A stretch of DNA of 64,000 nucleotides from Neckera pumila. Its lineage: Eukaryota; Streptophyta; Bryopsida; Hypnales; Neckeraceae. A model generated the notes under the pieces. That model worked only from the letters and a program-made list of their open reading frames with translations, was not told the DNA's origin and made no database searches. Of the stretch, positions 13,312-25,485 are shown one piece after another; position 1 is the stretch's first letter; every line of letters starts with the position of its first letter. The stretch is from positions 15,998,501-16,062,500 of the forward strand of contig OZ018412.1 in the NCBI GenBank assembly GCA_963969595.1, in the 5' to 3' direction. The position numbers and the translations under genes are program-made.

Positions 13312-14162
13312 TTAATCCCTAAAGGATCAATCATTAGAGAAAGTATCAGCCCTTTGGAAGGCTGGTCTACATTGACATCCCAAGCTATTTCCAAGCTTGG
13401 CCTGTCATTCTGAAAAAGTACCCCTAGTGAGCAATTAATTAAGTTGATTGCTTGCCGAAACAATCAGATTTTGCGGTTTTTTTAAAAATATTTTTTTAAA
13501 GATTAAAAATAATAAATAATAATAATAATAATAATAATAAAATTTTAACTCGTAAAACTAGTTCCTGCGCTATTGTCACTACAATTTCAACTGTGCAAAA
13601 ATAGGTGAAAGCTGAATTATTTAGCCCCAAAAAATCAAATTTCAAGGTACTTTGAAGCAACCCTCCGGAGACTTGAAATTTTCTCTAATGATGCGTTCTT
13701 TGGCTACATTGCAATTTTGGATAGGTATGTGTGAGTAGAAATTTTCATATTTTTTGCGCAAAATTTACTAGAAGGTGGGGACGAGAAACATCTTTCATAT
13801 GCACTAAATTTCGTGACATTTGAAAATATGAGTCAAAAGTTATAGCTAATTTGTTACTTCTTTTAGTAAATAGGCAATCCAAGCAGATTAAAAAAATTCA
13901 CTTTTTTTTAAAACAAGAATTTGAAATTGGTTTTTGAGAGTTATATATAAATAGAAAGTTTTTAATCATTCTATTTTAATCAATGAGTCTAAATAATAAG
14001 GAATTTTTGTTTGTGGGCAGTTTTGGATTCTCTATTCTAAAATAAGCTTTGAAGTCCTTTATCTTATTTAGTTTTCAATATTTTTGGAAAAAAATAAAAT
14101 CATAGCATTAAAGAAATTTTGTGGCCTTTAAATGGCCGCTCTAAAGTGACCAATGAAGCTAT
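13312..14162. repeat. Partial or rearranged TTAA-family sequence
   Basis: Begins TTAATCCCTAAAGGATC at 13312 and contains inverted segments (CATTAGAGAAA near 13335 and TTTCTCTAATG near 13685), then a plus-oriented piece of the family interior from about 13700. It includes an (AAT)n run at 13507-13540. It looks like a nested or rearranged element wedged between two fuller copies. Confidence 0.4.
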
Positions 14163-15093
14163 TTAATCCCTAAAGGTCGGAGACTATGTTTTCACCAAAA
14201 ACACTCCAAAGCTGCCATTTCTAGTACAAGTATCAAATTTTAGAAGAAAAACACTTTTGGACACATGTAACCATAGGATATTGTAGTAAACTTGTTTGAG
14301 AATATGTAGAAAATTTTTTAGAATATTCCACCCTGTAGATTGCAAGATATTAGCATTTGAATTGACACAAACCCTTTTTTGACCCTGCGATAAACTGGGC
14401 AGCTGCACTTTATAAGGTCACATTTAAATGAAAAAATGTCCAATATCATGGTTACTCTTTGGATTTATTCTTCAAAGCAAGTTGGCTACATGCTTAAAAA
14501 ATTTCAGATCATTTGGAATTGTACAACATATAGGAAAAAAATAGGTTGTAGAAAGAAGTAGAAAATGGATCAAAACACTAAATTGTTAAGAATTTAATTA
14601 TGGAATTGAAAAATGTCAATTCCAACGGTTGTAATGTTGCAATAAACCACATACATCCTATGCTTTTATTTTTTTCAAAAAATACTGCAAATTGAGTTAT
14701 ATAATGGACTCCAAAGTTTATTTTAGAGTAAGGAATCCATAACTACCCGCAAACTAGAACACCTCATAATTTTCATCTCATAAACCAAAATAGAGTAATT
14801 CAAAGCTTTACACGTATATGTAATTCTAAAGAATCAATTTCAAATTTTTATGTTTTTAAAAAGTGATTTTTCAGAATTTTTTTGAGCTCCCGCCCACCAT
14901 TGAAAATGACATATCATCCAATTACTTTTTAACCATGTAATCAAAAGTTTTGAAAATTGTTGGGCCTTAAAGCTACTCCTTGGGCACATGTTGTGTGAAA
15001 TTTCCAAAGGATAAAAATAAAATTTCCATTCGTAGTGAGCTACTCAAAATCGCTATGTTGCCAAAAAATGCCATTTGATCCTTTAGGGGTTAA
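14163..15093 (-). mobile_element. TTAA-flanked inverted-repeat element, reverse copy
   Basis: TTAATCCCTAAAG at the left and CTTTAGGGGTTAA at the right, 931 bases. Read in reverse it is collinear with the copies at 43348-44275 and 52800-53730 (same length, same end motifs, same internal blocks). Non-coding. Confidence 0.7.
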
Positions 15094-15179
15094 AGTCCAC
15101 TAGGGAGCCTCTTTAAAGTATCAAAAGTACATTGTGATATCATTGCTATAATAATTATGGTATAGAGCAAGGCTACAGG

Positions 15180-16460
15180 GTAAAAATAATTCACGGCCCT
15201 TTTATTTCACGCCAGCACATAATACACATTATATATAGTATATCATACAGATAAGATATGATAATAATAAATTGTTAATATCATGTTATATTCATATCAA
15301 TATTAATATTAACCTATCATAATATAATATACACTATATATATGTTAACATATATATTATACCTATATTCACTATTATTATCATCATAATGATACATTAT
15401 CATAATGTTATAAATATAGATACATAATATCGATAATATATATTATATGGTATAATGAAGTAATTACAATAAAATAGCATAATATGGTAAATCTAAAATA
15501 TAATTATATATATAATACCTATATATAATATCATAATATCATTAATGTTATCAATGTATATTACATAGTTATAATGTCATATGATATTATAATCAATATA
15601 ATAATGATATCATTAATATGTATATATAATGTTGTTGAATGTTATTATTATGATCATATATAATATTGATATCATTAATAATGTTAACCTAATGATATTA
15701 ATATATTATTATTTAATATGACATGATTATAGTTATTAAATAGTCATATCATCAATAACTATTATAATTATCTTAATAATATAGATATTGATATATTATA
15801 ATATGTTTTATAAAGGGGCTTTTTTCATTTTTTAAGAAGTGCCAAAGTGGCGATACAAAAAATTATAGTGGTGCTTCAAATTTCAACATTCATCTACATA
15901 TTGTATAGAACAGACCACAATAGTACATATCACATGTCTATAATTTGATTTTCATCCACAACTTGGTGATTTCATCCAAGACTTTTTTTTATTTTGAATT
16001 TTTTTGGCGATTTCATCCAAACTTTTTGGCATTTTTTAAGACATTTTTTAGCCAGATTATTTTTTCTGGTGCAATCTGGCACCAAAAAGCCCCCCAAAAA
16101 AGCCTTGGTTATATATAATATCATATATACATTATAATATTACATATATGTTAATAATTATGTTATCATATTATATATTATTATTGCATATATAATTGTA
16201 TGTACATTCATCATATTATCAATATATGTACATTCATCATATTATCAATATATGTACATTCATCATATTATCAATATATGTACATGATATCGATAGTTAA
16301 TGTATATATCACCTGTATATGAATATTCATATATTTATATAAATATGTGACCTGTGTATATATTGATTGTTGGAATAATGAACATATTAATAAAAAGATT
16401 GTTAATAATAATGTATTAAATATGAAATATATATGATTTATATACATAAGTGTTTATGTT
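15180..16460. repeat. Extremely AT-rich block with a 26-bp tandem repeat
   Basis: Almost pure TA/ATT-type sequence without any usable frame, broken by a more mixed 15815-16105 stretch. At 16199-16276 a 26-base unit (TATGTACATTCATCATATTA plus TCAATA) is repeated three times without change. Confidence 0.7.
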
Positions 16461-17448
16461 TTTTAAGGTTTGGGAAGAACCTCCTTTTGATTATTCCAAC
16501 TCAGGGCCCAACGCCGGGAACAGAAAAAGCTGCATCCACCAGCTGCAAAAAGAATGTATAAAGTAGTATGCTCTTAAAGCGACCATTTAAGCCCACCTAA
16601 CTCATCATTGGTAGTAGAACATACTTCAAGCAACATGTTAGTCCTTCCTAGATAGGGGTCACAATTAGAACACGGTTGATTTTAGGTGTAGTTACCTTAT
16701 AGCTTAATAAATTTTCAACATCCGTAGTCCATGTCCTCAATGCAAATGTTGTTAATGATATAGGTACAAAACGTCCGAGTCAACGTACACTCAGATGTAC
16801 ATCTATAGTTTTGGTACTCCATATTTAGCTATTCTTATTGGTAGTACAATTGTTACTTATTTGAATCAAAGATGATTGTTCCTTTAGGATTGATTAGTAC
16901 TAATGTAAATATTAGAAGTATAACATGTAAGTACAAACATTACAAACATTGCAATTGTTGAACTAAATGTATTTCAACAACTCTAAAACATGAATCTTGG
17001 TTACAATTAGTACAGTTTGTACTGTTGATACCATAAGGTGGTAGGGTGAATGTAAGAAACACTTAAAGCGTTTTATCACACTCTAGTTTTTGATTTTTTT
17101 TTTGCCATAACTTTTGTGTTTTAGCTCCAAATGGTTCAAAATTTATAGGGAAGCTACTCATAACCATTATACACCTTGCCTAATTTGTTGGTAATTTTCA
17201 AAAATAATTTACTATTTTTAAACAGCCCTAATAATTTCTCACAATAGATAATTTAGGGATTTTTTGCACTTTTTTTAACCCAAAAAAACAAATTTTGAAC
17301 TGAAATTTGGAGAGAATGGTCTTCTAGTAGACTTATAGCTATAGTCCAAAGGATTTTAAAAAAAACTTATTTTTATGTGGTGTACAAGTCCACAAAGAGA
17401 GCTCCTTTTTGCATTTTTTTCAAAGGTATGAAACATTATTTTGGTGCG

Positions 17449-17717
17449 TTTTTTGATCAAAATCCATCACCAAAAAGTTTTTTGAAATGGACAATTTTTA
17501 GATTTTCTTAAAAAAAAACCCTATTTTTTACAAATTAAAATGTCAAAAGTGGTATTTTCTTCACCGTTTTTAGGGTGAATTCTATGTCGAAAATTCCGGT
17601 GAAGAAAATACCGCTTTTGACATTTTAATTTGTAAAAAATAGGATTTTTTTTCAAAAAAAATCCAAAAAATTGTCCATTTCAAAAAACTTTTTAGTGATA
17701 GGCTTTGGCCAAAAAAC
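17449..17717. repeat. Long hairpin inside the left transposon end
   Basis: Arms 17449-17565 and 17598-17717 are reverse complements over nearly their whole length (for example AATGTCAAAAGTGGTATTTT against AAAATACCGCTTTTGACATT), with a loop of about 32 bases. Few mismatches mean it is recent or conserved. It could be a foldback element or a source of small RNAs. Confidence 0.8.
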
Positions 17718-18032
17718 TCGGGGGGGGTAGTGTGTCAAAAAAATAAGGGGATAGGTGCAAACGCCAAGTATTTTTTAGGGGGGTATTATTTTTTTATTTA
17801 TTTTTTAAACATGCTATCATTATATAATTTTCTACTTAGGGTTATTAGAGAAGGGGCTTGCATTACTTATAAATCTAAATTCATATGAATAAATGATATG
17901 GTTATTTAGAAAAATAAATAAATCTACTACAAATTCTGTCCTATAGTCCATTCTGTTCAAACTTGGTTTTCTTTCTTCCAGTAATGACAACTTACAACTA
18001 GAACTTAAGAAAAAAGTGTAGTCAATACTACT

Positions 18033-18314
18033 ATGGTAGGAGGCTCATAAACCGACCGGGCTATAAAACCGATCATGGTGTAGGGGTACACGTTGCTTTC
18101 TTCCATGTACTGACTGTACATTTCAAGGGGTGGTCGCTTTTAGTGACCACTGCATTTCAACTCTAGAAATTCATAGCTAATTCCAGAAAGGTCTAAAAAA
18201 TATGAAAAGACTTGGACTAGATGCAAATTCCATTTTTCTTCCTATTAAAATTTATTGAAGATTGTTTCAATGGAGTTTAGCTCTTAGATGGACAGTTTAG
18301 GAGCCTCCTACCAT
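18033..18314. repeat. 20-bp inverted repeat pair bounding the transposase 3' end
   Basis: ATGGTAGGAGGCTC plus TAAAC occurs at 18033-18052 and, inverted, at 18295-18314 with one mismatch. The right copy overlaps the last codons and the stop of the transposase-like frame. It looks like the ends of a 282-base insertion that truncated the frame. Confidence 0.5.
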
Positions 18315-20639
18315 ATTGCATCTTCCATAAAAATTGTTAATGATGCTCAAACTTCCCTTGTCATTCAGCCGAAAAGAATCAACTATGGATGAATAACCAC
18401 CCTCACCATTCCCTACATGTGGCCTAAAAGTAGAGATGCACAGATGATTCTCTTTTTGTCCACAGAAGCCCACCAATCCATCAGATTGGGCATCCCAAGA
18501 AATACGGGACTTGACTTTTGTCTCGTCTTCAGCCAAGATGACTGGTACCGGTCCTTCCACTCCGTGAGTAGCTTTGGCCTCCCTGTAAATGTGAGCCACA
18601 GCAGCAAACAACGAAGAATGCTCCCCGGCAATAAACTGAACCCCTTTCTTGTTTTCCCGTTTAGTACAATCATAGGACGGACCACCAAAATTCAAGGAAA
18701 ACAAATCACACATTCGCCTGCCTCCATAGATCCTCATAGCTTGTACAAATGATTTTGTATTTTTTGAGAATCTATGACCTTGCCTCACACGATTCAAGTT
18801 TGTGGCAACATCCCTGAGGAAGTCCCACAAAGCTGGCTTTCCTCCAAAGGCGTTGGTTCTGTGAGCTGCCAAAATGTTGTTACAGAAGGATAGAACATCC
18901 TTTCTATTAAAACTTTCTACGGCACTAAGTTCTAGACCACGGTGACTTACTTTCAATTGGGCAACCCTAGACTTCATGAGCCAGTGCCTGGCTTTTTCCT
19001 CACGATGTTTCCTAGCTAAAGTCCTAGAGTGTGCGCCCAGCTCAAGGGATGACAAGTAGTCTACCCTTCTTCCACACTGTGTATCCCTAGAACCGCGCTT
19101 AACAAGAGCACGACCTTCCCTAAGCACCCTAAGTCTGAAATCCGTGGACTGCTCAATCTCTCTACACTTACAGCAAGTGAAATTTGTGAACGGTTCTCCT
19201 GTGCCACACACACGTTTGCAGTGTGCATGGCGCAAGCAACCCCTCACAACGGCAGTTTCACTTTTGAATAGGAAATCTGCAGTTGTGTTGGGCTCTGCTA
19301 TCCACAGCGATCCAGGCTTCGGATCATTGAGCAATGAATCCACTCTATAGCTCTTCCCACCGTATTCAACGATTTTCTTCCTAAATCCCCAGCACAACAA
19401 TGAAAAGATGGAGTTTGAGTGCAGACCTGACGGAGCTTCGCCTGATGTTTCGGTATCTGCACTGTCCGAACTGGTGAACCAAGAATGCAGGTCGTGTTGA
19501 CTTCCAGTGGTGGATCTTGACCTTGCGGTAGGTCTACCCCGTTTTCCCGAGCTGACTGCACTTGATTTCTTAGAGGAACTATTTGACGCAGCCAGATCTT
19601 CACAACACTTGGTATGCATGAGCCCATGGACGTGATTCTCTAAGTTAGCTCTGAGGTTCCCCTTCTGCGGGCACAGGTACATTATTTCTCCGTCGATTTT
19701 ACAGCGCACCTTGAACCAGAAAGACTTGAACTAAGAACTTCCCACATCTCCTACTACAACAAACGGAGGATCAACTAAAGAGATGGAGTCATTCACGCTT
19801 TGAAGAACACTGACACCTTCCTCCACGAGACGCTTGTGGTCTGCTGCTGTATAAATGACGGGTTTCTTCGAGTTGCCCTCCTTCTTTGGGTGATCGCTGT
19901 ACGGGATGTCCCTCCTCTTGCACCACTGCTTGATGTGAAGAGCTGAATGCAAGTGCAATTTCTTGAAATTCGTGAATAGGTTCTGTATGCCATACCAGCT
20001 GTGATCACCGCTTGTACCCCCGATTTCTTTGTTGCACTCCACGCAGAAGATCTTGACGACTGCAACGCCATGTTGATTGTAGGTCTTCAGCTTCCTGAGA
20101 TGGTCCGCAAAATCCATGGACTGCAGCTCCCTCGTAAGCTTCACAGCAGCGCTTGTATAATTCTCCATGATCTCACTGGAAAGGATTTGGGATTGAAGCA
20201 GACTGCCATCGTCTGGAAGCTCTTCAGAGGAAAATCCTAAACCCACTTCTGCCTCCTGCAACGTCGAGTCGGCAGCAACTTCGAACTCCTGCACATCGGG
20301 GAACTCCAAGTCGGGGGGCGCCACAAAATCATTGCTCCCGGTTTTGCCACGGATCTCCTGACGACATCGCTTTCCAGGTCCACCTCCATCTTCCTCCACC
20401 GCAAGGATCACGTAAATGCGTTCCGTGACAGGATTCATCGCCTCGAACCTCTTCCGGATGCGACATTGATCCTCGAAGTCCCAAAACTCAAACGCCCAAT
20501 CAATGCACCCGCCCTCCTCCAGACGCAATCGCAACTCGGTGTAAGTGTCGCCAGCTTTACAGAAGAAAGGACTGAGGAGCTCCGGACGCGCGTTCTCGTC
20601 TGCGAGGGAAAATAGCTTCGTCTTGAAATTGAGCGCCAT
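18297..20639 (-). pseudogene. Transposase-like protein interrupted by one in-frame TAG
   Basis: Two frames lie in the same phase, 20639-19731 and 19730-18297, separated only by a TAG at 19733-19731; without it they form one frame of about 780 codons. ATG at 20639 (MALNFKTKLFS) was chosen since the preceding 97 codons look untranslated. The first part has an acidic middle and a C-x2-C...H-x-H cluster (KIFCVECNKEIGG onward); the second starts with a further Cys/His cluster (CPQKGNLRANLENHVHG), then basic DNA-binding-like sequence, and ends with an acidic AEDETKVKSR segment and STFRPHVGNGEGGY that look like the beginning of a catalytic core. The frame stops soon after, so a normal catalytic end seems missing. 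I infer a DNA-transposon protein from the zinc-finger plus acidic core and from the inverted repeats outside it. The superfamily is not recognised. Confidence 0.6.
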
Positions 20640-21195
20640 CTTTGCCTGAACCCTAAACCGCCACCTTGAGTCCGCAAACACACCGCAAGCACAGAACAGT
20701 GAGAAGGAAAAGACTGGCCCGCTAGTGTCTACGCGATCCCCTGCCCCAAACCCCGAGCGGACCCGGAACAAACAGGGCGCCAATTTTCGAAATGAAATGA
20801 AATTAAATGACAAAATTAAATGCCAGCCACTTAACCAACGGCTACTGTAGAAATGAGTAAAGTCTATAAAATTATTGATTACTTTCAATATGCCACTCAC
20901 AAGGCAGCAGCATTTAATACTTTTGGCCAAAAAAAAGAATAAAAAGGGGGGTATCCTAGGTCTAATTTTTTTCTAATTGGACCTATTTTTCTATACCCTA
21001 TAGTAGTTTGAAGACATGTTAATCCATTTTAGTACCCTATAGTATTAAAAAACAAATTATAATTTTTATCTCAAATGTTTTTTAGGCACCCTATCATTTG
21101 TTCGCACGTAGTTTTCTACTGCTACCGCTCACTACCCCCCCTCCCGAGCCAAAAAATGCACCAAAATAATATTTCATACTTTTGGAAAAAAATGC

Positions 21196-24106
21196 AGAAA
21201 TCAATCTAGGCTGCGGGTTGACCCCTCATAGTCAATTCATACTGATTTGAAACTCATTTGATGAGTTTTTGATTGATGCCGTCACTCTTCAAGCTCCACG
21301 GCCGTTGTATCCAACCGGCGCACCCTATTGCTGCCAAGTCTAATTCTAATTGATTCTGTAAGGTTGTCTCGGAAGGGATGGCCGGACAAACCATCCGGGT
21401 TGCTACTGCCATTGCTTACCAACACAAATAATCTAGTGCAATCTTCACTAACCTTACCTTTCTCTCTCTGGCATGATTCCTAATTCACCACTCTTTCACT
21501 CACTAAGCGCACGCAAAAATCTACAAGGAAAAAGAGACAAAAATAGAGTGGCGGAGGCGCTTAAGTACCCAACAATTGGCCGATAGCTCTCGGAGGCAAA
21601 CGGATATAAGACCGTTCCTGTAACGGTACCTTAAGTTTTCTAGATCGGAAGTCTAAGTTGTAGGTTCCCTGGATCCGGGATGTTTTTAGATTCCGTCCTT
21701 CATTTGATGACTTAACAGGTTTTAACAATTCTAGCAATCTGGGTACTAACTAATCCCAAATTGTTCGTAGTTGAACCGGATTCCTATCTGTTACTAGCAA
21801 AAATTAAAAAAAGTTAGACTATCCTAACCTGTTTATAATCCGTTCCTATCTATTTTGAGTTTTCGTACCCCCACACCTTGAAAGGAACCATTTTGAAAAT
21901 CCTACATTTCAACAAAGCACAAGCAAGCTGCCCATTAGTACTATGATTTGTGCATTAGATTACAACACATTTAGTAAATAGTTGAGGAGTTGAAAACTTT
22001 CCTGCTCCTATGTCCTTGTATCAAGTTGAACGGTAATTAAATTGAAATCTAAGTGAAATGAAAGTAATAGGAATTGCAAGTACAAACCTTCACGTACTCT
22101 GGTTAACCGACTCACAAGAGAGTGTAGGAGCTTCTATCGCCACTGCTCGCTCAAATAAAGCCTCATTGCTTTTGACAATAATAGTTCTAGTACTGCAAAG
22201 TCCTAGATAATACGCAATGTTGCCTTGCTTCGACATCGGTGTTTCCAAGACATATCTGTATTTTTGAGACATATCCATCTGTGGAAGTAACTAAAGTATC
22301 AAACTGACGGCTTACATTGGCCAAGGAATGATGTCTAGTACTACACAATGAGAAGTAACATGTGATGCATTGTTGAACAAGTCTAGAGCTACAAAATAAA
22401 AAATAATCCTTGATACATTGTTGAACTAGTGTAGACTTTGGAAATGGAGGTTAGACATCATACAAATAACACAATAAAAACACAACACAAAAAACAAGAA
22501 ATCTCTACACCTCTCTTGCCAACCACCAAAGCAAATGAATTGCTGGAGGCGACAAAGCATTGGCAGCTTTGTATGCCCCCCCAATTCACGGTGACCATTT
22601 GCTGACAACATTCCAGATGTCATGCATACAACTTAAAAGTCAATCCAAATACCATTACTGCACCTTCCAAGATCATTCAAAAAATACAAACGGGTCACGA
22701 CATTGTATGGACAAAAATAACTGAGTACAAACTTGTACAAAGAGTATGAAATTGTAAAAAATCAAATAATTGTATAAAAAATATGCAATTGTATTGTGAA
22801 ATTATGCACAATTTCCGGACCATGCACATCAAGATTTAGTGTAGTGGTCGCTCACTGTTGGCCCCCATAGTATTATCTAACATTCTTTTGAACTGCCTAA
22901 TAGCATGTCATGCATTATTTAGCACTTGGATCAGCTAAATATGTGCTCTGTGGCTTCTACGGTATTTGGTTCAAAAAGCATAAAGACGGTTCCCTTGAGC
23001 CAGTAGCTAAATCTTCATTCACAACTCTGTGGAATGCATCATCCTATGATAGCTCTGCGTTGGAATTCCTCTGGACAGTAATCTAAAAAAGGGACATCTC
23101 TAAGCGCCTAAATGTGAGCCAATTGCCTTGAACTCAGCTATGGAAATCAACATATTGTTTCCATTCTTTAGTGAACATGAATTGTGGCCGTCCCTTCTTG
23201 TTGTTCGATGTTCTCACGTGGACTCCTAACCAGCCTAACTTTTTCTTGTCCATCGGAGTTTAACAAATCCTTGGAAATCATCTCCTTTGAAACTATCTTG
23301 ATACTTGCAGACAAACCATGCGGGCACTATCTGCATAGGCAGTGACCAAAAATGAGAAAGACCCTTTTGAAACAAAAAACAACACACATTAGAAGGGCAA
23401 AAGTTACGCCCTAGATATCGCAATGACAATTTCTTCAAGGTCTTGTAGAATGCATCCGATGCCACTGCTCCATCCGGCGGGACTACTTTATGCATTGCAC
23501 AATCCGCCTGGTACTCTTTCATAACAGTAAGCCAAATCACCGTGACAAAGTAGAACAAAACAGACTTAAAAAGAATAAAATAAAACACTCTCGGTCAAAA
23601 TCTGCTTGGATAGTCTCTACAATTTTCACAAAGGAAGATGGCCGCTCATTTATAGCTGCGGAACGGAATTACACTCGTAGGGATGCCATTACTACACAAA
23701 CTTGGTTCAAATAATTCCTTATGATTAAATTTCATGCAAGAATGATGTCAACCTGAGTACAACATCCCCTACACAAATGACTGCCAGTTTGTCATGCATG
23801 TAAACATGATTTCAATTTCAAGTGTGCTGATGTAAGTTTTGGGTTTTGGAGGACTTCAAGTTGAATCCTCAATGTGCAAATGTCCACACATAGTAGATGG
23901 TCCTACAACAATTGTGGGACCACTTAGTACTCTACAAACCTCAATATGAGGTCCTTAGTACACATAAACCTGGGCTTTCATATTGACTCCCAACAGCACC
24001 TATCACATAATTACATATATAAACATATTTTGCACAATTGAATAATTTTGAGAAGTAAAGGTGTAGCAACCCTAATTCCTTAAGATATCTACAGATGGAA
24101 GGATCA
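21196..24106. other. Spacer without a recognisable gene
   Basis: Mixed composition. A minus-strand frame at 23588-23235 (DAFYKTLKKLSLRYLGRN) has protein-like content but no known family and no partner exons. Nothing else stands out. Confidence 0.35.
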
Positions 24107-24804
24107 TTGTAAGAAACACTTGTCCTGTTTTTTGTCCCCTTGGCTTTAGAGAGGTAGATTTTAGCTCATAAGTTTTGAATCTTATGTCTATTTTCTATAA
24201 AATTTGAATCGAAGGTACATATAAAAGTTTCGGACATTGAATAATTTTATTTTTTTTGAAAAATTAGTTTATTATTTTTAAACTGCCCCTAATTGGATGT
24301 CTACCTTGGCCATTTTGGGGGTTTTTAGTACTATTTCCGATCCAAAAATACAAATTTGAAGGTGAAAATTGGAAGACAAGGAGTTCTTCTGAAGTTACAC
24401 AAGCCTGCAAAGAGGTTTTCTAAAAATAATAAAATGTCCACCTTCCACATGTGCTCAAAATGCACTACCTTTGCAAAGATTATTTGCAAAGATGAAAATA
24501 GTTGAGAAGAAGAATCTTCATGTATGGAAAAATAGCTTTTCTTTTGGAGAATTTTTTGAGTTTTTTTACTATTTTTTAAAAATAAAATCCCAAAGGGTCT
24601 ATTTTTTTACCTTTTTCAACACTCTTTGACCGTGCATAACTTTTAGAGATAAATTTTTTAGGTCTGAAATTTTCACACACTTACTTTTTTGGATGTTTAC
24701 AAATTATACATATTTTATTTTATTTTAAAAAAATTTATTCCGAAAGTCACATTACTCCAATACTAAGGCCGTTTTGAGCCAAAATCATTAAGTGTTTCTT
24801 GCAA
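24107..24804. mobile_element. Inverted-repeat element with TTGYAAGAAACACTT ends
   Basis: TTGTAAGAAACACTT at 24107-24121 and its reverse complement with one mismatch at 24790-24804. The interior is T-rich and non-coding. The first 300 bases resemble 17051-17350, which also opens TGTAAGAAACACTT, so a second, incomplete member lies beside the transposase unit. Target duplication unclear. Confidence 0.6.
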
Positions 24805-25128
24805 CTACCCAAAAGCATTTTATCTAGTATTAAACTATCCTGGCAATAGTCCACAAACACAGTTGATTGCTTGTCCTTTGATATGTAGACAGAAATCTCA
24901 ACATTTATTTCCGCATGAAGCTAGCAAAAGAAAATGCTCGTGAGAAATGAAGGCGTTATTCGAATGCAAGCATTGAACCATCTTTATTAAGAAAAGACAG
25001 AAAAGTTCAGGAGAACTTCTCCGATATCCAACGCTAACAGCAAAGAGACTTGTGTCGTCAAGCTTGTTGGTAACAAAGAAAGACTAGAAAGACCAAGCTG
25101 TTTCATGAGAGTAGGATGGACTACTCCT

Positions 25129-25485
25129 TCACTCGGGCACGGTGCAGTGGTAGCCTTCTGGAAGAAACGCGTTGAAGGCCACCAACAAGTCCGGATGACC
25201 TTTGAACAATTCCTCTCCGCCGGTGATCAGGCTCTGAAGATGTCCACGCTCCCTGTAGTCCCACACCAGCAGCAACATCTTGCGGTACATGTCTGTTCCC
25301 GCACCCGCAGCCTTCACATCGGTCAAGAACTTCATTGCGGCTGCAGCCCGCGGGTGCACGAGCGCCCGTGCGGGGACGACATCCAAGGGCACACGGGGGT
25401 TCTCGATGGAGCCACGGCTTCGGCCACCGACAAGGCTGGGCGATGCACAGACCTCCTTCTTCGTCTGCTTCCTTGCGAACCCCAT
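25129..25485 (-). CDS. Small single-PAH-domain protein (SIN3-like)
   Basis: A 118-residue intronless frame, ATG at 25485. Residues about 50-118 read as one paired amphipathic helix: AMKFLTDVKAAG, YRKMLLLVWDY, LITGGEELFKGHPDLLVAF and NAFLPEGY, matching the SIN3 pattern of a GH-DL-FN-FLP-GY end. SIN3 proteins are corepressor scaffolds of over 1000 residues with several PAH domains and a histone-deacetylase interaction region; here only one PAH and a basic, Arg/Lys-rich head of about 45 residues are present. By analogy it may bind a repressor's amphipathic helix and compete with full SIN3, which is inference. The base composition is GC-richer than the flanks. It stands alone, with its own TATA box upstream on the minus strand. 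Confidence 0.75.
   Translation of the reverse strand: MGFARKQTKKEVCASPSLVGGRSRGSIENPRVPLDVVPARALVHPRAAAAMKFLTDVKAAGAGTDMYRKMLLLVWDYRERGHLQSLITGGEELFKGHPDLLVAFNAFLPEGYHCTVPE

Larger units (their letters stand above)
17411..21195. mobile_element. DNA-transposon-like unit with imperfect terminal inverted repeats
   Basis: The left end (17411-17456 plus 17708-17733) and the right end (21195-21128, read in reverse) share TGCATTTTTTT, a TATGAAA-TATTATTTTGGTGC stretch, a T-run with TTGG, and a run of G followed by TAGTG. The left copy is split by a self-complementary insertion (17449-17717). The transposase-like pseudogene lies between the ends. No target-site duplication could be fixed, so the outer borders are approximate. 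Confidence 0.5.
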
